Position numbers and translations under genes: made by a program. From assembly GCF_019207085.1 (NCBI RefSeq), contig NZ_JAATOM010000027.1, positions 1-64,000 on the forward strand: a DNA stretch of 64,000 nucleotides, read 5' to 3'. Each line of letters starts with the position of its first letter. Within the stretch, counting starts at the first letter, position 1. Of the stretch, positions 1-8,839 are shown piece after piece. Source of the DNA: Variovorax sp. dw_308. GTDB lineage: Bacteria; Pseudomonadota; Gammaproteobacteria; Burkholderiales; Burkholderiaceae_C. The notes under the pieces are model-generated. The model saw only the letters and a program-made list of their open reading frames with translations. It was not told where the DNA came from and did not search any database.

Positions 1-1437
1 GCAGGAGAAGCGCCGCTTCTCGACGACGAGTTCATCGCCACCCACACCACCGGCTACGACGATTTCGCCGCCGACATTCGGCAGACGAGCTGGGAAAGCA
101 TCGAACGATGCTCGGGGCTTCTTCGTGACGACCTCGTGGAGGTGGCCCGGGTGTATGGCGCGGCCAGATCGACGATCGCCTGCTGGGGCATGGGGATCAC
201 GCAGCATGTGACCGGCACCCAGAACGTCCAGCAGGTCGTCAACCTCCTGCTGCTCAAAGGCAACATCGGCCGCCCGGGCGCGGGCGTCTGTCCGCTGCGA
301 GGCCACTCGAACGTCCAGGGCAACAGGACTGTCGGCATCACGGAACGGCCCAGCGAAGCCTTTCTCGACCGGCTGCGTGATGTCTTCGCCTTCGACCCGC
401 CCCGAAAGCACGGTCACTCCGTGGTGGAGAGCATCGCGGCTATGCGGGCCGGTTCGTCCAAGGCCATGATCTCGCTCGGCGGCAATCTCGCCGTTGCAAC
501 CTCGGATCCCGGCGCCGCCTTCGAGGCCTTCCGCGCGCTGGACCTTTCGGTCTGCATCGGGACGAAACTCAACCGGACGCACTTGCTCACGGGCAAGAAG
601 AGCTATGTCCTGCCCTGCCTGGGCCGCACCGAACTCGACATGCAGGAGACCGGCCGGCAGTCAGTGACGGTCGAGGATTCGATGTCGATGGTTCACGCCT
701 CGTCCGGCTTCCTGGCGCCACCGAGCGATCACGTTCGCTCGGAGCCCTGGATCGTGGCGAGCCTGGCAAAGGCCACGCTGGGTGATCGTTCCAGCGTGGA
801 CTGGCGCGCGCTCGCGGCCGACTATTCCTTGATTCGCGACCAGATAGAAGCGGTGTTTCCGGACTTCGCAGGTTTCAACAAGCGCATCCAGACACCCGGC
901 GGCTTCCAGCTACCGAATGCGGCACAGCGCAGGGTCTGGAACACCGAGAGCCGGAAAGCGAATTTCTCGGTGTTCGCCGGCTTGGAGGAAGACATGCTCG
1001 CCCCCGGCGGGGATGTCCTCAAGCTCATGACCATGCGATCGCACGACCAGTACAACACCACGATCTACGGCCTGGACGACAGATACCGAGGCGTCTTCGG
1101 CAGAAGGGACATCCTGTTCATCAGCGAGTCAGACCTGAACCGCCTGGATCTTCGCGAAGGCGATCTCGTGGACGTGGCAACCGCCCTCGACCACGAGAAG
1201 GCGGACCGCATCGTTCGAGGCCTGACGCTCGTGCGCTATGACATCCCTCCAGGTTGCTGCGGCGGCTACTACCCGGAAACGCAGGCCCTGGTCGCGCTTG
1301 AGCACGTGGACCCGGACAGCCTCACGCCGTCCTTCAAGTCCGTGCCGGTCCGCATCAAGACGAGTGCGGGAGGGTCGAGCGGCCCCGTTGCCATCGAGCG
1401 CGCAGGCGTGGCTGGGCGCGGCGTTGCGGCAGCCTGA
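1..1437 (+). CDS. FdhF/YdeP-type molybdopterin oxidoreductase, 3' part
   Basis: The gene enters the window already open; 478 codons are visible, ending in TGA at 1435. The visible part covers the C-terminal half of a molybdopterin oxidoreductase. It includes a stretch with GNIGRPGAGVCPLRGHSNVQ typical of the FdhF/YdeP group, and a dinucleotide-binding domain with RSHDQYNTTIYG near 1040-1075. The tail GCCGGYYPE is where relatives have a similar glycine-rich motif. Members are bis-MGD enzymes related to formate dehydrogenase H, but the substrate of the YdeP branch is not settled. The N-terminal cluster-binding part lies outside the window, so an Fe-S cluster cannot be confirmed. The gene fits the molybdenum theme seen at 26.6 and 31-35 kb. 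Family assignment is firm, substrate unknown. Confidence 0.88.
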   Translation, partial: AGEAPLLDDEFIATHTTGYDDFAADIRQTSWESIERCSGLLRDDLVEVARVYGAARSTIACWGMGITQHVTGTQNVQQVVNLLLLKGNIGRPGAGVCPLRGHSNVQGNRTVGITERPSEAFLDRLRDVFAFDPPRKHGHSVVESIAAMRAGSSKAMISLGGNLAVATSDPGAAFEAFRALDLSVCIGTKLNRTHLLTGKKSYVLPCLGRTELDMQETGRQSVTVEDSMSMVHASSGFLAPPSDHVRSEPWIVASLAKATLGDRSSVDWRALAADYSLIRDQIEAVFPDFAGFNKRIQTPGGFQLPNAAQRRVWNTESRKANFSVFAGLEEDMLAPGGDVLKLMTMRSHDQYNTTIYGLDDRYRGVFGRRDILFISESDLNRLDLREGDLVDVATALDHEKADRIVRGLTLVRYDIPPGCCGGYYPETQALVALEHVDPDSLTPSFKSVPVRIKTSAGGSSGPVAIERAGVAGRGVAAA

Positions 1438-1496
1438 AACACCTTCCTCGGAGCCTCACGGGAAGGTCACTCCGGCGTTGAAGCAAACAGCTCTGT

Positions 1497-2477
1497 TCAT
1501 GGACGGCTCGGGCGCCCGACGACGTTTTTCCAAAGACGACGCAAGCTGTCGACGCCACCTGCCGTGGAACTCCAGAGCGTCGCATCGCCGACCAGGAGGG
1601 TGCCGGCAAAGACGCCCGGTCTTGCCTGCAACAAGGCGTCGAAGTCGCTTCGACCGCCTTGCACAAACGAGTGCGATGGCGCCGCCGTGTCGATGGACTG
1701 GCGGGCCAGCACCTCCAGCTTCTCGCCGCCATCGCCGACCCGCCTGAGATGCGGGAGATGGGGATGCGCGTTGAAGGTCGTCACGCCGTCAAGGACACCA
1801 AGACGGTCCAGGCCTTTTTCGATCCTGACCGGCATCGGTGACCCATCTGCCTGTACCGCAGGGCGCAGACCGAAGAGGTTCTCCACGGGAACGCCGAGCC
1901 CCGACAGCAGCGACCTGGCGAAGGCGCCAAAGCGTTGCTGCGGCGGAATCGTCTTGTCGCCGTGATGCAGGAACTCTTGCAACTGAAGGTCCGAGAGAAC
2001 GACCTCCGACGCTTCATCCGCGTGACCGATGCTGTGGTGAGGACAGACAAAGACCAGGTTGTCCGGCCGCGCAAGAAACTCGGTGACGCCAGCGATCTCC
2101 GCGGCGCTGGCCTGCTGCGCCGTGCGGATCGAATCGAAGCTGATGACGATCAGCGTGTCGATGGATCGCAGGAGTTCATTGCCAAGCGGCGTGTGCCGAT
2201 CGTCGTGCCCGCCGCGCTCGATCTCCAGGACAGGATTCCCAGTCTCACCGTTGGCCAGTTCGACGAACTCGACGAAGTTCTTCTTCAGGATCTGGTCCAG
2301 AAAACCTTCGATGCCCTGGTTGAAGCGTCCAGGGTCGGACAACTCGCTGAAGCGTGGGTACAGCATCCGACGGCTCTCGAACAGCGCCGGGAACCGATTG
2401 TCCAGGACGGCCAGCGGCGCACTGGTTTCCATCGACCTGTCCCACGCGTAGTAGACCGCCACCTTGCGACCGTTCAT
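1497..2477 (-). CDS. uncharacterised soluble protein (326 aa)
   Basis: I do not recognise the family. The 326-residue product has no signal peptide or membrane segment. It has alternating hydrophobic strands such as DTLIVISFDS and NLVFVCPHHSIGH, which look like the core of a Rossmann-like or amidotransferase-like alpha/beta fold. The His-rich CPHHSIGH stretch and a later FNAHPHLPHL could be metal-binding or active-site segments, but that is a guess. Codon use matches its neighbours and the frame is open over its full length. It runs convergently toward the molybdopterin enzyme and stands alone, with 160 bp of non-coding DNA separating its start from the end of the DedA-rhodanese gene. Confidence 0.7.
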   Translation of the reverse strand: MNGRKVAVYYAWDRSMETSAPLAVLDNRFPALFESRRMLYPRFSELSDPGRFNQGIEGFLDQILKKNFVEFVELANGETGNPVLEIERGGHDDRHTPLGNELLRSIDTLIVISFDSIRTAQQASAAEIAGVTEFLARPDNLVFVCPHHSIGHADEASEVVLSDLQLQEFLHHGDKTIPPQQRFGAFARSLLSGLGVPVENLFGLRPAVQADGSPMPVRIEKGLDRLGVLDGVTTFNAHPHLPHLRRVGDGGEKLEVLARQSIDTAAPSHSFVQGGRSDFDALLQARPGVFAGTLLVGDATLWSSTAGGVDSLRRLWKNVVGRPSRP

Positions 2478-2639
2478 GTTTGAACCCTCATTCGACGGGC
2501 CATGCGTACCCCGATTGGAGCAACAGCTCGGTGCGACAGACTAGGACTCGCACCGCTGCGAGTCAACGTCGAGACGAAGCGAATCGGGGTACCCCGTTTC
2601 CATCGCGCCCGGCATCTCGATGCGCATTGCGACGCGGCT

Positions 2640-3683
2640 CTACGCGATGCCGGGCCCATTCAGCTTGACAACGCCGAAGCCGGCTTCGCGCCAGGCCGCC
2701 AGCCCACCTGTAAGGACCCGCGCGGCCTGCACGCCCCTGCTCCGCAGCTCGCTTGCGATCGTCGCCGCGGTCACGTCATTCGGGCTCGAGCAGTAGATGA
2801 CGACCTTCTGGTCCGGCACGAACATGGCCGCCATGTCCAGCAGGGCCGTTTCATCCGCCAGCGTCGAGCCTTTGATCGCGTAAGGATCGATCTTCCGCTT
2901 CTCGGCCGAACGCACATCGAAGACCTTGGTAGCCACATCCTCCGCCATCAGCTTGTAGAGCTCGTGCACCAGGATGCGGTGGGTGCTGTAGAGGCGCAGC
3001 AGCGATTGCCGCCGCCAGTGCCGGTACGCCACGCATGCGACGATCAAGACCGCCGCCACGCCGGCAACTGCGCTGGTATTCGCGCCCGCGATGGTCGAGA
3101 CGATCGCATCCAGCTGAGGCGCGATCAATGGCCCGATGCAGATGGCAACCGACGCCCAGATCAGCAGGCCGACCGCATCCCGCCAAAGGAAGGCCGGCAC
3201 CTCCACGCGCATGGCGCCGGCAAGCGGCACCGAGACCAAGGAGAGCCCCGGGACGAAGCGCGCGAAGATGAGTATCCGCGCACCCCACCGCCCATAGAAC
3301 CGCTCTGTCTTGGTGACGCAGCTGTCCCTCGACATCGTCAACTGGCAGATGGTTCGCAGCGTCCGGTCACCGTACCTGCGCCCGCCCAGGAACCACACGA
3401 GGTCTCCCAGCAGGCCGCCAAGCACCGCTGCCGCGATCGCCACGCCCAGGCCCCAGGTCGACGATGCGGCGTCGACGAGAGACAGCGATGCCCCGATCAA
3501 TACGAGCGTCGCAAAGGCGGGGAACGGAACGCCGATCGACGCAGCAAAGACGCTCAGGAAAGCTGCTTCCGGGGCATACCGCGCCGCGAAGTCGTGAGAA
3601 AGCACCACCGGCCTCCAGTCAGAAATTGATCGGGCTCTCGTCGAAGCAGCGCTCGTCGAATGGGCCGCACCAAAGTGCGTCAT
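2640..3683 (-). CDS. DedA-family membrane protein fused to a rhodanese domain
   Basis: The N-terminal half is a DedA/SNARE-associated membrane protein: several hydrophobic segments, the FxGRxxG-like WFLGGRRYGDRTL, and the family signature RFVPGLSLVSVPLAG. After the last membrane segment (about residues 190-210) comes a cytosolic rhodanese domain with KVFDVRS and the active-site loop VIYCSSPNDVTA carrying the catalytic-type cysteine. DedA proteins are linked to undecaprenyl-phosphate or lipid flipping and envelope homeostasis; the rhodanese suggests a link to sulfane sulfur or persulfide handling. I chose the ATG at 3683; an in-frame ATG further upstream and a GTG at 3610 are alternatives. The gene is monocistronic. 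Confidence 0.82.
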   Translation of the reverse strand: MTHFGAAHSTSAASTRARSISDWRPVVLSHDFAARYAPEAAFLSVFAASIGVPFPAFATLVLIGASLSLVDAASSTWGLGVAIAAAVLGGLLGDLVWFLGGRRYGDRTLRTICQLTMSRDSCVTKTERFYGRWGARILIFARFVPGLSLVSVPLAGAMRVEVPAFLWRDAVGLLIWASVAICIGPLIAPQLDAIVSTIAGANTSAVAGVAAVLIVACVAYRHWRRQSLLRLYSTHRILVHELYKLMAEDVATKVFDVRSAEKRKIDPYAIKGSTLADETALLDMAAMFVPDQKVVIYCSSPNDVTAATIASELRSRGVQAARVLTGGLAAWREAGFGVVKLNGPGIA

Positions 3684-3937
3684 CGGGACGCTGATATTAG
3701 GTGCGACTCGATGCCCGGCGGGCTGGATCAGGATGGGGTACCCCATTGACCAACAACCTGCTGCCACATCCGAGGTGCACGAGAGACGCACAGGAAACGC
3801 ACGAGAGGAGTGCGCTGCTGCACGACTCTGGGGTCATGCACGAGACCGCCCGGCATTGCGAACATTCGTGGACGTATCGTAGGATGCCCCGCATGCCGAA
3901 GAGGATCGAGAAGTCCAAGCGATTTGCGCCTGCCGGC

Positions 3938-4213
3938 ATGGTTCGCCAGCGTCCTGCGCGTGCGCTGTTCTTGCCAATGATCCCGCTGGCACTGAGCGGC
4001 TGCAGCCAGCGTGGGGCGCCATCGTTCGCACTGTTCGGCACCTACTTTCCCGCGTGGATGCTGTGCGCATTCCTCGGGATCGTGGCTTCGATCTGCGCGC
4101 GCGCAGTGTTCGTCGCGACGGGCCTGTCCTCTGCCCTTCCGTTGCAGCTTTTCGTGTGCACGGCGATCGGGCTCAGCTTCGCCCTCCTCGCCTGGCTGCT
4201 CTGGTTTGCCTGA
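3938..4213 (+). CDS. ytcA: YtcA-like small lipoprotein of the MdtNOP efflux operon
   Basis: The 91-residue product has a lipoprotein signal ending in the lipobox LALSGC, followed by GAPSFALFGTYFPAWM and two hydrophobic segments. This matches the YtcA family, whose E. coli member is also about 91 residues and sits directly before mdtN. The ATG at 3938 gives this canonical length; in-frame ATGs at 3884 and 3893 would add a basic tail. The stop is 4 bp before the mdtN-like start, so the two are surely co-transcribed. It probably acts in the envelope with the pump; its role is not known. Confidence 0.8.
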   Translation: MVRQRPARALFLPMIPLALSGCSQRGAPSFALFGTYFPAWMLCAFLGIVASICARAVFVATGLSSALPLQLFVCTAIGLSFALLAWLLWFA

Positions 4214-4217
4214 GCGC

Positions 4218-5267
4218 ATGAAGGCCGCAGGAATCCACCGCCCTCCCCTCTGGGGAAAACTGGCGTCCGCGGCGATCATCGCGATCGCGATCGGCCTCGG
4301 GATCTATGTGGCGCACCGGCACGCCAGCATGCCGTCGACAGACGATGCCTCGATCGATGCCGACATCGTCCACGTCGCCTCGGTCGTCGGTGGACGGATC
4401 ATCGAGATCGGGGTCGCGGAGAACGCAAGCGTGGCCAAGGGCGATCTTCTTTTCCAGATCGATCCCGAGCCCTACCGGCTTGTCCTGACGCAGGCGCAGG
4501 CGGAACTCGAATTCGCCAAGGCCGCGCTCGAGACGCAGCGGCGCGTGCTGTCGACGCAGCGCTCGACGGCCGTCGTTGCCGGCGACCAGGCCAGGCGCGC
4601 AGCCACCAATCTCGAACATGCCAACCGCACCGTCGATCGACTGCGGCCGCTGGCCGCCAAGGGCTATGTGCCGGACCAGCAACTCGACCAGGCACAGACC
4701 GCGCAGCGCGACGCGGCGACTTCGCTGCGGCAGGCGCAGGAGCAGCAGGCTGCGGCCGGTCGCGCAGTCGACACCGATGCGGCGGCCGAGGCCGCGGTCC
4801 ATGCGCGCGAGGCCGCAGTCGGCATCGCGCAGCGTGCACTCGAGGACACCACGGTCCGTGCGCCGCACAGCGGTCGCGTCGTCGGCCTGACCGTGTCGCC
4901 CGGCGAGATCGTCGCGCCGTCCCAGTCGCTGTTCACGCTGATCAACACCGAGGAGTGGTTCGCGGTCGCGAACTTCCGCGAGAACGATCTTTCAGCCATC
5001 GCCGAAGGCGACTGCGCCACGGTGTACTCGATGCTCGATCGCGGGCAACCCATCAAGGGCGTCGTGCAGGGGATCGGCTATGGCGTCCTCGACAGCGGCC
5101 GCATCAACCTGCCACGCTCGCTGCCCTTTGTCGAGCGCTCGCTCAACTGGGTGAAGGTGGCTCAACGCTTTCCCGTGCGCATTCGCCTCGAAGAGCCGCC
5201 CGCCCGGCTCATGAGGCTGGGCGCCACAGCCGCCGTCGAGGTGCAGCATGGCCACGCGTGCAAGTGA
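4218..5267 (+). CDS. mdtN: HlyD/EmrA-type membrane fusion protein (MdtN-like)
   Basis: The 349-residue protein has a single N-terminal membrane anchor (about residues 14-31). This is followed by the first half of a biotinyl-lipoyl-like hairpin (DADIVHVASVVGGRIIEIGV), a long coiled-coil region rich in Gln/Ala (residues about 90-200), and the closing half-motif APHSGRVVGLTVSPGEIV. A C-terminal beta-barrel follows. It would link the inner-membrane component to the outer-membrane channel in a tripartite exporter. I chose ATG 4218 because it directly precedes the membrane anchor. The gene overlaps the FUSC gene by 20 bp, implying coupled translation. E. coli MdtN has a similar length and the same gene order. 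Confidence 0.9.
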   Translation: MKAAGIHRPPLWGKLASAAIIAIAIGLGIYVAHRHASMPSTDDASIDADIVHVASVVGGRIIEIGVAENASVAKGDLLFQIDPEPYRLVLTQAQAELEFAKAALETQRRVLSTQRSTAVVAGDQARRAATNLEHANRTVDRLRPLAAKGYVPDQQLDQAQTAQRDAATSLRQAQEQQAAAGRAVDTDAAAEAAVHAREAAVGIAQRALEDTTVRAPHSGRVVGLTVSPGEIVAPSQSLFTLINTEEWFAVANFRENDLSAIAEGDCATVYSMLDRGQPIKGVVQGIGYGVLDSGRINLPRSLPFVERSLNWVKVAQRFPVRIRLEEPPARLMRLGATAAVEVQHGHACK

Positions 5268-7290
5268 GCAGCGGCCGGCAGCGCCTCTCGCGAGCTTCCT
5301 CGAACTCCTTGCGCCGTCACCCGGCAGGCTGGAGTTCGCGCTCAGGCTGGCGCTGATCTGTGCCCTGGCGACGCTCGTTGCCGAGACCTACCAGACCCCA
5401 GAGGCCGCACTCACCGCCTACGTCGCCTTCTTCGTCATGAAGCCCGACCGCGCCACCAGCGTGATCATGAGCCTCGCGATCCTGATATTGATCACGTTGA
5501 TCATCAGCTTCGTGCTGGTCGTCTCGACGGTGGTGATCGACTACCCGCTGTGGCGCGTGGCAGCCATGGCGGTCCTGTCCTTCGGCCTGCTCTTCGTCGC
5601 CACTGCGAGCAAGCTGCGGCCGATCGGCGGGATCCTCGCGCTGGTCGTGGCCTATGCGCTCGACCTGCTGAGCAACGCGCAGATCGGCGAACTGGCGACC
5701 CGCGGCCTCCTCTATGCCTGGCTCTTCGCGGGCATCCCGGCCAGCGTCTCGATTGCCGTCAACCTGCTCGTCGGCCCGGCGCCGCGGCGCCTTGCGGAGC
5801 GCGCGCTGGCGCATCGGCTCGCTGTCGCAGCGGACGTGCTCGCGACGTCCGCGGCGCGCAGTCGGGAAGTCCTTGGCGAGTGCCTGGCCGAAGGATCGGG
5901 CGAGATACAGAAGTGGCTGAAACTGGCCGCGGCAGAAAAGTCGTCCGCTGCCGCGGACATCGCCGCGCTACGGCAAGCCACGGCGTCCACGACACAGATC
6001 CTCCTGCTCGTCGACCTGGTCGAACGCAGCGCCGCCGGCACGTGGCCGCCCCCGTTGCGCCATCGCGTGGCGGGCACGCTCGAAGAGATGGCCTCGGTCC
6101 TGCGCGCCGGAGGGTATCCGGTGGAGATCGCGCTCCCGCTCGAAGACACCGAGCCAGCCTTGCCGCCCGAGGGTGCCGCGATCCTGGCGGAAATGAAGGA
6201 GGCTCTGGCGCACTTCGCCGAGCCGCCCTTGCCGGAGGCGCCACCGCCCGAGCACCCGCCCACGCCAGCGCAGCCGCAGCCTGCGGGTGGCTTCTTCCTG
6301 CCTGACGCCTTCACCAACCCGGAACACGTCCAGTACGCACTCAAGACGACCGCTGCGGCCATGTTCTGCTACGTCGTCTATACGCTGCTCGAATGGCCAG
6401 GCATCCACACGAGCCTGATCACCTGCTACATCGTTTCGCTCGGCACCGCGGCCGAAACCGTCGAGAAGCTGACGCTGCGGATACTGGGCTGCCTGGTCGG
6501 TGCCGCCGCCGGGCTCGCGACGCTCGTCTTCGTGATGCCCAGCGTGACCTCGATCAGCGGCCTGCTGACGATCGTCTTCCTCGCCGCGCTCGCGTCGGGC
6601 TGGATCGCGGCCGGCACGCCCCGCATCGCCTACGCCGGGTTCCAGATCGCATTCGCCTTCTTCCTGTGCGTGATCCAGGGCGCCGGCCCCGGCTTCGACA
6701 TGGTGGTCGCACGGGACCGGGTCGTCGGCATCCTGTTCGGCAACCTGGTGGTCTATGCGGTGTTCACGGCCATCTGGCCGGTCAGCGTGGCGCGGCGGAT
6801 CGATCCTGCCATCGCGTCTGTGCTGCGCCAGTTGAGCGCCATGATCCTGGCCGCCGGCCATTCGAAGCGCTACGCGATCGCGGGTGAGGCCCACGCCACC
6901 ATGGGCACCCTGCGGCAGGACATGGGGCTCTTGCGCTATGAGCCGGGCAGCATCCGCCCGGCCCGGGACTGGCTGGCTGCCCGGACCCAGGCAACACAGG
7001 AGATCGCCGATCTCCAGGGCCCGCTGCTCCTGAGCGCCTCCCTCGATCCGGTGCAAGCCCACAGGATCGCCCATCGGCTCGACCGACTTGCCGATGGCGA
7101 CGGCGATCGGCAAGCCGCTTCCGGCGTGGGCATCGGCTCGCCGTTCGCAGCCTGGCGCCAGGACCTGCCTGACATCTCCACGCGCGCCATGCGTCGGCAC
7201 ATCGATGCCCATCTCGTGTCCCTGGAGCAAGCCCTGGTCCATGAATCCAGCGAAGGCCAGGATGGGAGGGCCGACCATGCGCCGGCTTGA
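5248..7290 (+). CDS. mdtO: FUSC-family inner-membrane efflux protein (MdtO-like)
   Basis: The 680-residue protein has the two-block architecture of aromatic-acid/FUSC exporters: one block of membrane helices at about residues 20-175, a long hydrophilic Ala/Glu-rich middle part, and a second block at about residues 365-515. A proline-rich linker of Pro/Ala/Glu (about residues 325-350) precedes the second block. The length is close to that of E. coli MdtO. It lies between the MdtN-like adaptor (20-bp overlap) and the MdtP-like channel (14-bp overlap), so it is the inner-membrane component of the pump. Substrates of this family include aromatic or dye-like compounds; here they are unknown. Confidence 0.9.
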   Translation: MATRASEQRPAAPLASFLELLAPSPGRLEFALRLALICALATLVAETYQTPEAALTAYVAFFVMKPDRATSVIMSLAILILITLIISFVLVVSTVVIDYPLWRVAAMAVLSFGLLFVATASKLRPIGGILALVVAYALDLLSNAQIGELATRGLLYAWLFAGIPASVSIAVNLLVGPAPRRLAERALAHRLAVAADVLATSAARSREVLGECLAEGSGEIQKWLKLAAAEKSSAAADIAALRQATASTTQILLLVDLVERSAAGTWPPPLRHRVAGTLEEMASVLRAGGYPVEIALPLEDTEPALPPEGAAILAEMKEALAHFAEPPLPEAPPPEHPPTPAQPQPAGGFFLPDAFTNPEHVQYALKTTAAAMFCYVVYTLLEWPGIHTSLITCYIVSLGTAAETVEKLTLRILGCLVGAAAGLATLVFVMPSVTSISGLLTIVFLAALASGWIAAGTPRIAYAGFQIAFAFFLCVIQGAGPGFDMVVARDRVVGILFGNLVVYAVFTAIWPVSVARRIDPAIASVLRQLSAMILAAGHSKRYAIAGEAHATMGTLRQDMGLLRYEPGSIRPARDWLAARTQATQEIADLQGPLLLSASLDPVQAHRIAHRLDRLADGDGDRQAASGVGIGSPFAAWRQDLPDISTRAMRRHIDAHLVSLEQALVHESSEGQDGRADHAPA

Positions 7291-8809
7291 AGGCGCCATC
7301 ACATGCGCCTTGTGCGCGGCCTGGTTGGCCGGTTGCGCCACGTCGGCACTCGAGATGGCGCCGCCGCAGCCCGACCGGCCCTGGACGCCGGCCATCACCT
7401 CCGAGGGCGAGATGATCGCCGGCCAGAAGGGTGCGGCCGATGCACCCACTGGCGGCTACGTGCTGCCCGCCAATCCGGCACTGGCGGTTTTCCCCCCGGG
7501 GCCCGCGATCGACGAAGCCAGGGACTACACCCTGCCCGAGCTGATCGACCTCGCGCAATCCAGCAACCCGCAGACGCGCATCGCATGGAACGACGCGCGT
7601 CGTGTCGCACTCGCCGCCGGCATCGCTGAAAGCACCTACCTGCCGCGGATCACGGCGAGTGCCGTGGGCGCCTACCAGTCGAGCAGCAGCAACGACTCGG
7701 TGCTCGGGTTCAGCGGCAACGGCAGGGAATCCGCGACCGGCGTCATCTCGGCGGTTTCGCTCGTGTGGCTGCTGTTCGATTTCGGCGGCAGGGCGGCCAT
7801 CGTCGAGGCGGCAAAGCAGGCATCGCTGGTGTCGAACATCGCCTTCACCGCGGCCCACCAGCAGGTCATCTACGACGTCAGCCTGGCCTTCTACGCCAAC
7901 GCCGCGGCGCGCACGCGCCTCGCGACGGCGACGCAGTCATTGAAGAACACCGAGTCCGTGCAGGCCGCTGCCGAAGACCGGCGCAAGCATGGCATCGGGA
8001 CCGTCGTCGAGGTGGCCCAGGCGCGCCAGGCCACGGCACAAGCCAATCTCGCGCTGGTGCAGGCGACCGGCGGAGCGCAGGACGCCTATCTGCGGCTGGT
8101 GACGGCCATGGGCATCTCGCCGTTGACGAAGATCAGGATTGCCGACGTATCAGACCGCCAGTTGTCGCCAGCGATGGCTGCCTCCGTCGAGAGCATCGTC
8201 TCGGAAGCGTTGTCGCGGCGCCCCGACGTGCTGGGCGCCTACGCCGCTCAGAAAGCCAGCCTCGCGAAGGTGCGCGCGGCGGAGGCGGAGTTCAAGCCGA
8301 AGATCTTCATGTCGGCCACCGGCGCCTACAACTCGGGCAACCTGGACGTGACGGCGCTGCCCTCCATCGGGCAGCAATCCCCGACCGTCAACATCAACGG
8401 CAAGCGCCTCGGCGGCACGGTCTTCGCGGGCGTGACCATCCCGCTCTACGACGGCGGCACGCGCGATGCGATGCTGGCCCAGGCCCGCGCCGACGCCGAC
8501 AGCGCCGAAGCCCGGCTCACGCGCATTCGCGAGGAAGCGGTGCGCCAGATCGTGCTCGCGGACAACGCCCTGCGCACCAGCCTGGCCGCCCACGACGCCT
8601 CGAAGGCGCTGGTGTCGGCCGCGCAGACCACCTTTGATGCGGCACTCGGCGCCTATCGCGGTGGGGTCGGCTCCATCACCGATGTGAACCTGGCGGAAAC
8701 GCAGCTGCTGCTGGCCAGGAACGTGCGTGCCGACGCCTACAGCACGGCGCTGTCGGCGGCGGCGACGCTCGCGCTGTCCACCGGCGCCCTTGGCAGTTCA
8801 CGCCCATAG
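7277..8809 (+). CDS. mdtP: TolC/OprM-like outer-membrane efflux lipoprotein (MdtP-like)
   Basis: The 510-residue product begins with a short lipoprotein signal ending AAWLAGC, so Cys20 would be acylated. Two OEP (outer-membrane efflux) repeats follow, visible as long Ala-rich amphipathic helices (for instance near 7900-8100 and 8450-8750) and strands such as LPRITASAVGAY and GVTIPLYDGGTRD. ATG 7277 was chosen because it gives the lipobox; an upstream in-frame ATG at 7088 would lie deep inside the FUSC gene. The start overlaps the end of the FUSC gene by 14 bp. It would form the trimeric outer-membrane channel of the pump. Confidence 0.9.
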   Translation: MRRLEGAITCALCAAWLAGCATSALEMAPPQPDRPWTPAITSEGEMIAGQKGAADAPTGGYVLPANPALAVFPPGPAIDEARDYTLPELIDLAQSSNPQTRIAWNDARRVALAAGIAESTYLPRITASAVGAYQSSSSNDSVLGFSGNGRESATGVISAVSLVWLLFDFGGRAAIVEAAKQASLVSNIAFTAAHQQVIYDVSLAFYANAAARTRLATATQSLKNTESVQAAAEDRRKHGIGTVVEVAQARQATAQANLALVQATGGAQDAYLRLVTAMGISPLTKIRIADVSDRQLSPAMAASVESIVSEALSRRPDVLGAYAAQKASLAKVRAAEAEFKPKIFMSATGAYNSGNLDVTALPSIGQQSPTVNINGKRLGGTVFAGVTIPLYDGGTRDAMLAQARADADSAEARLTRIREEAVRQIVLADNALRTSLAAHDASKALVSAAQTTFDAALGAYRGGVGSITDVNLAETQLLLARNVRADAYSTALSAAATLALSTGALGSSRP

Positions 8810-8839
8810 ACGACTGCTCATCGCCGGTCAGGCTCTCAC

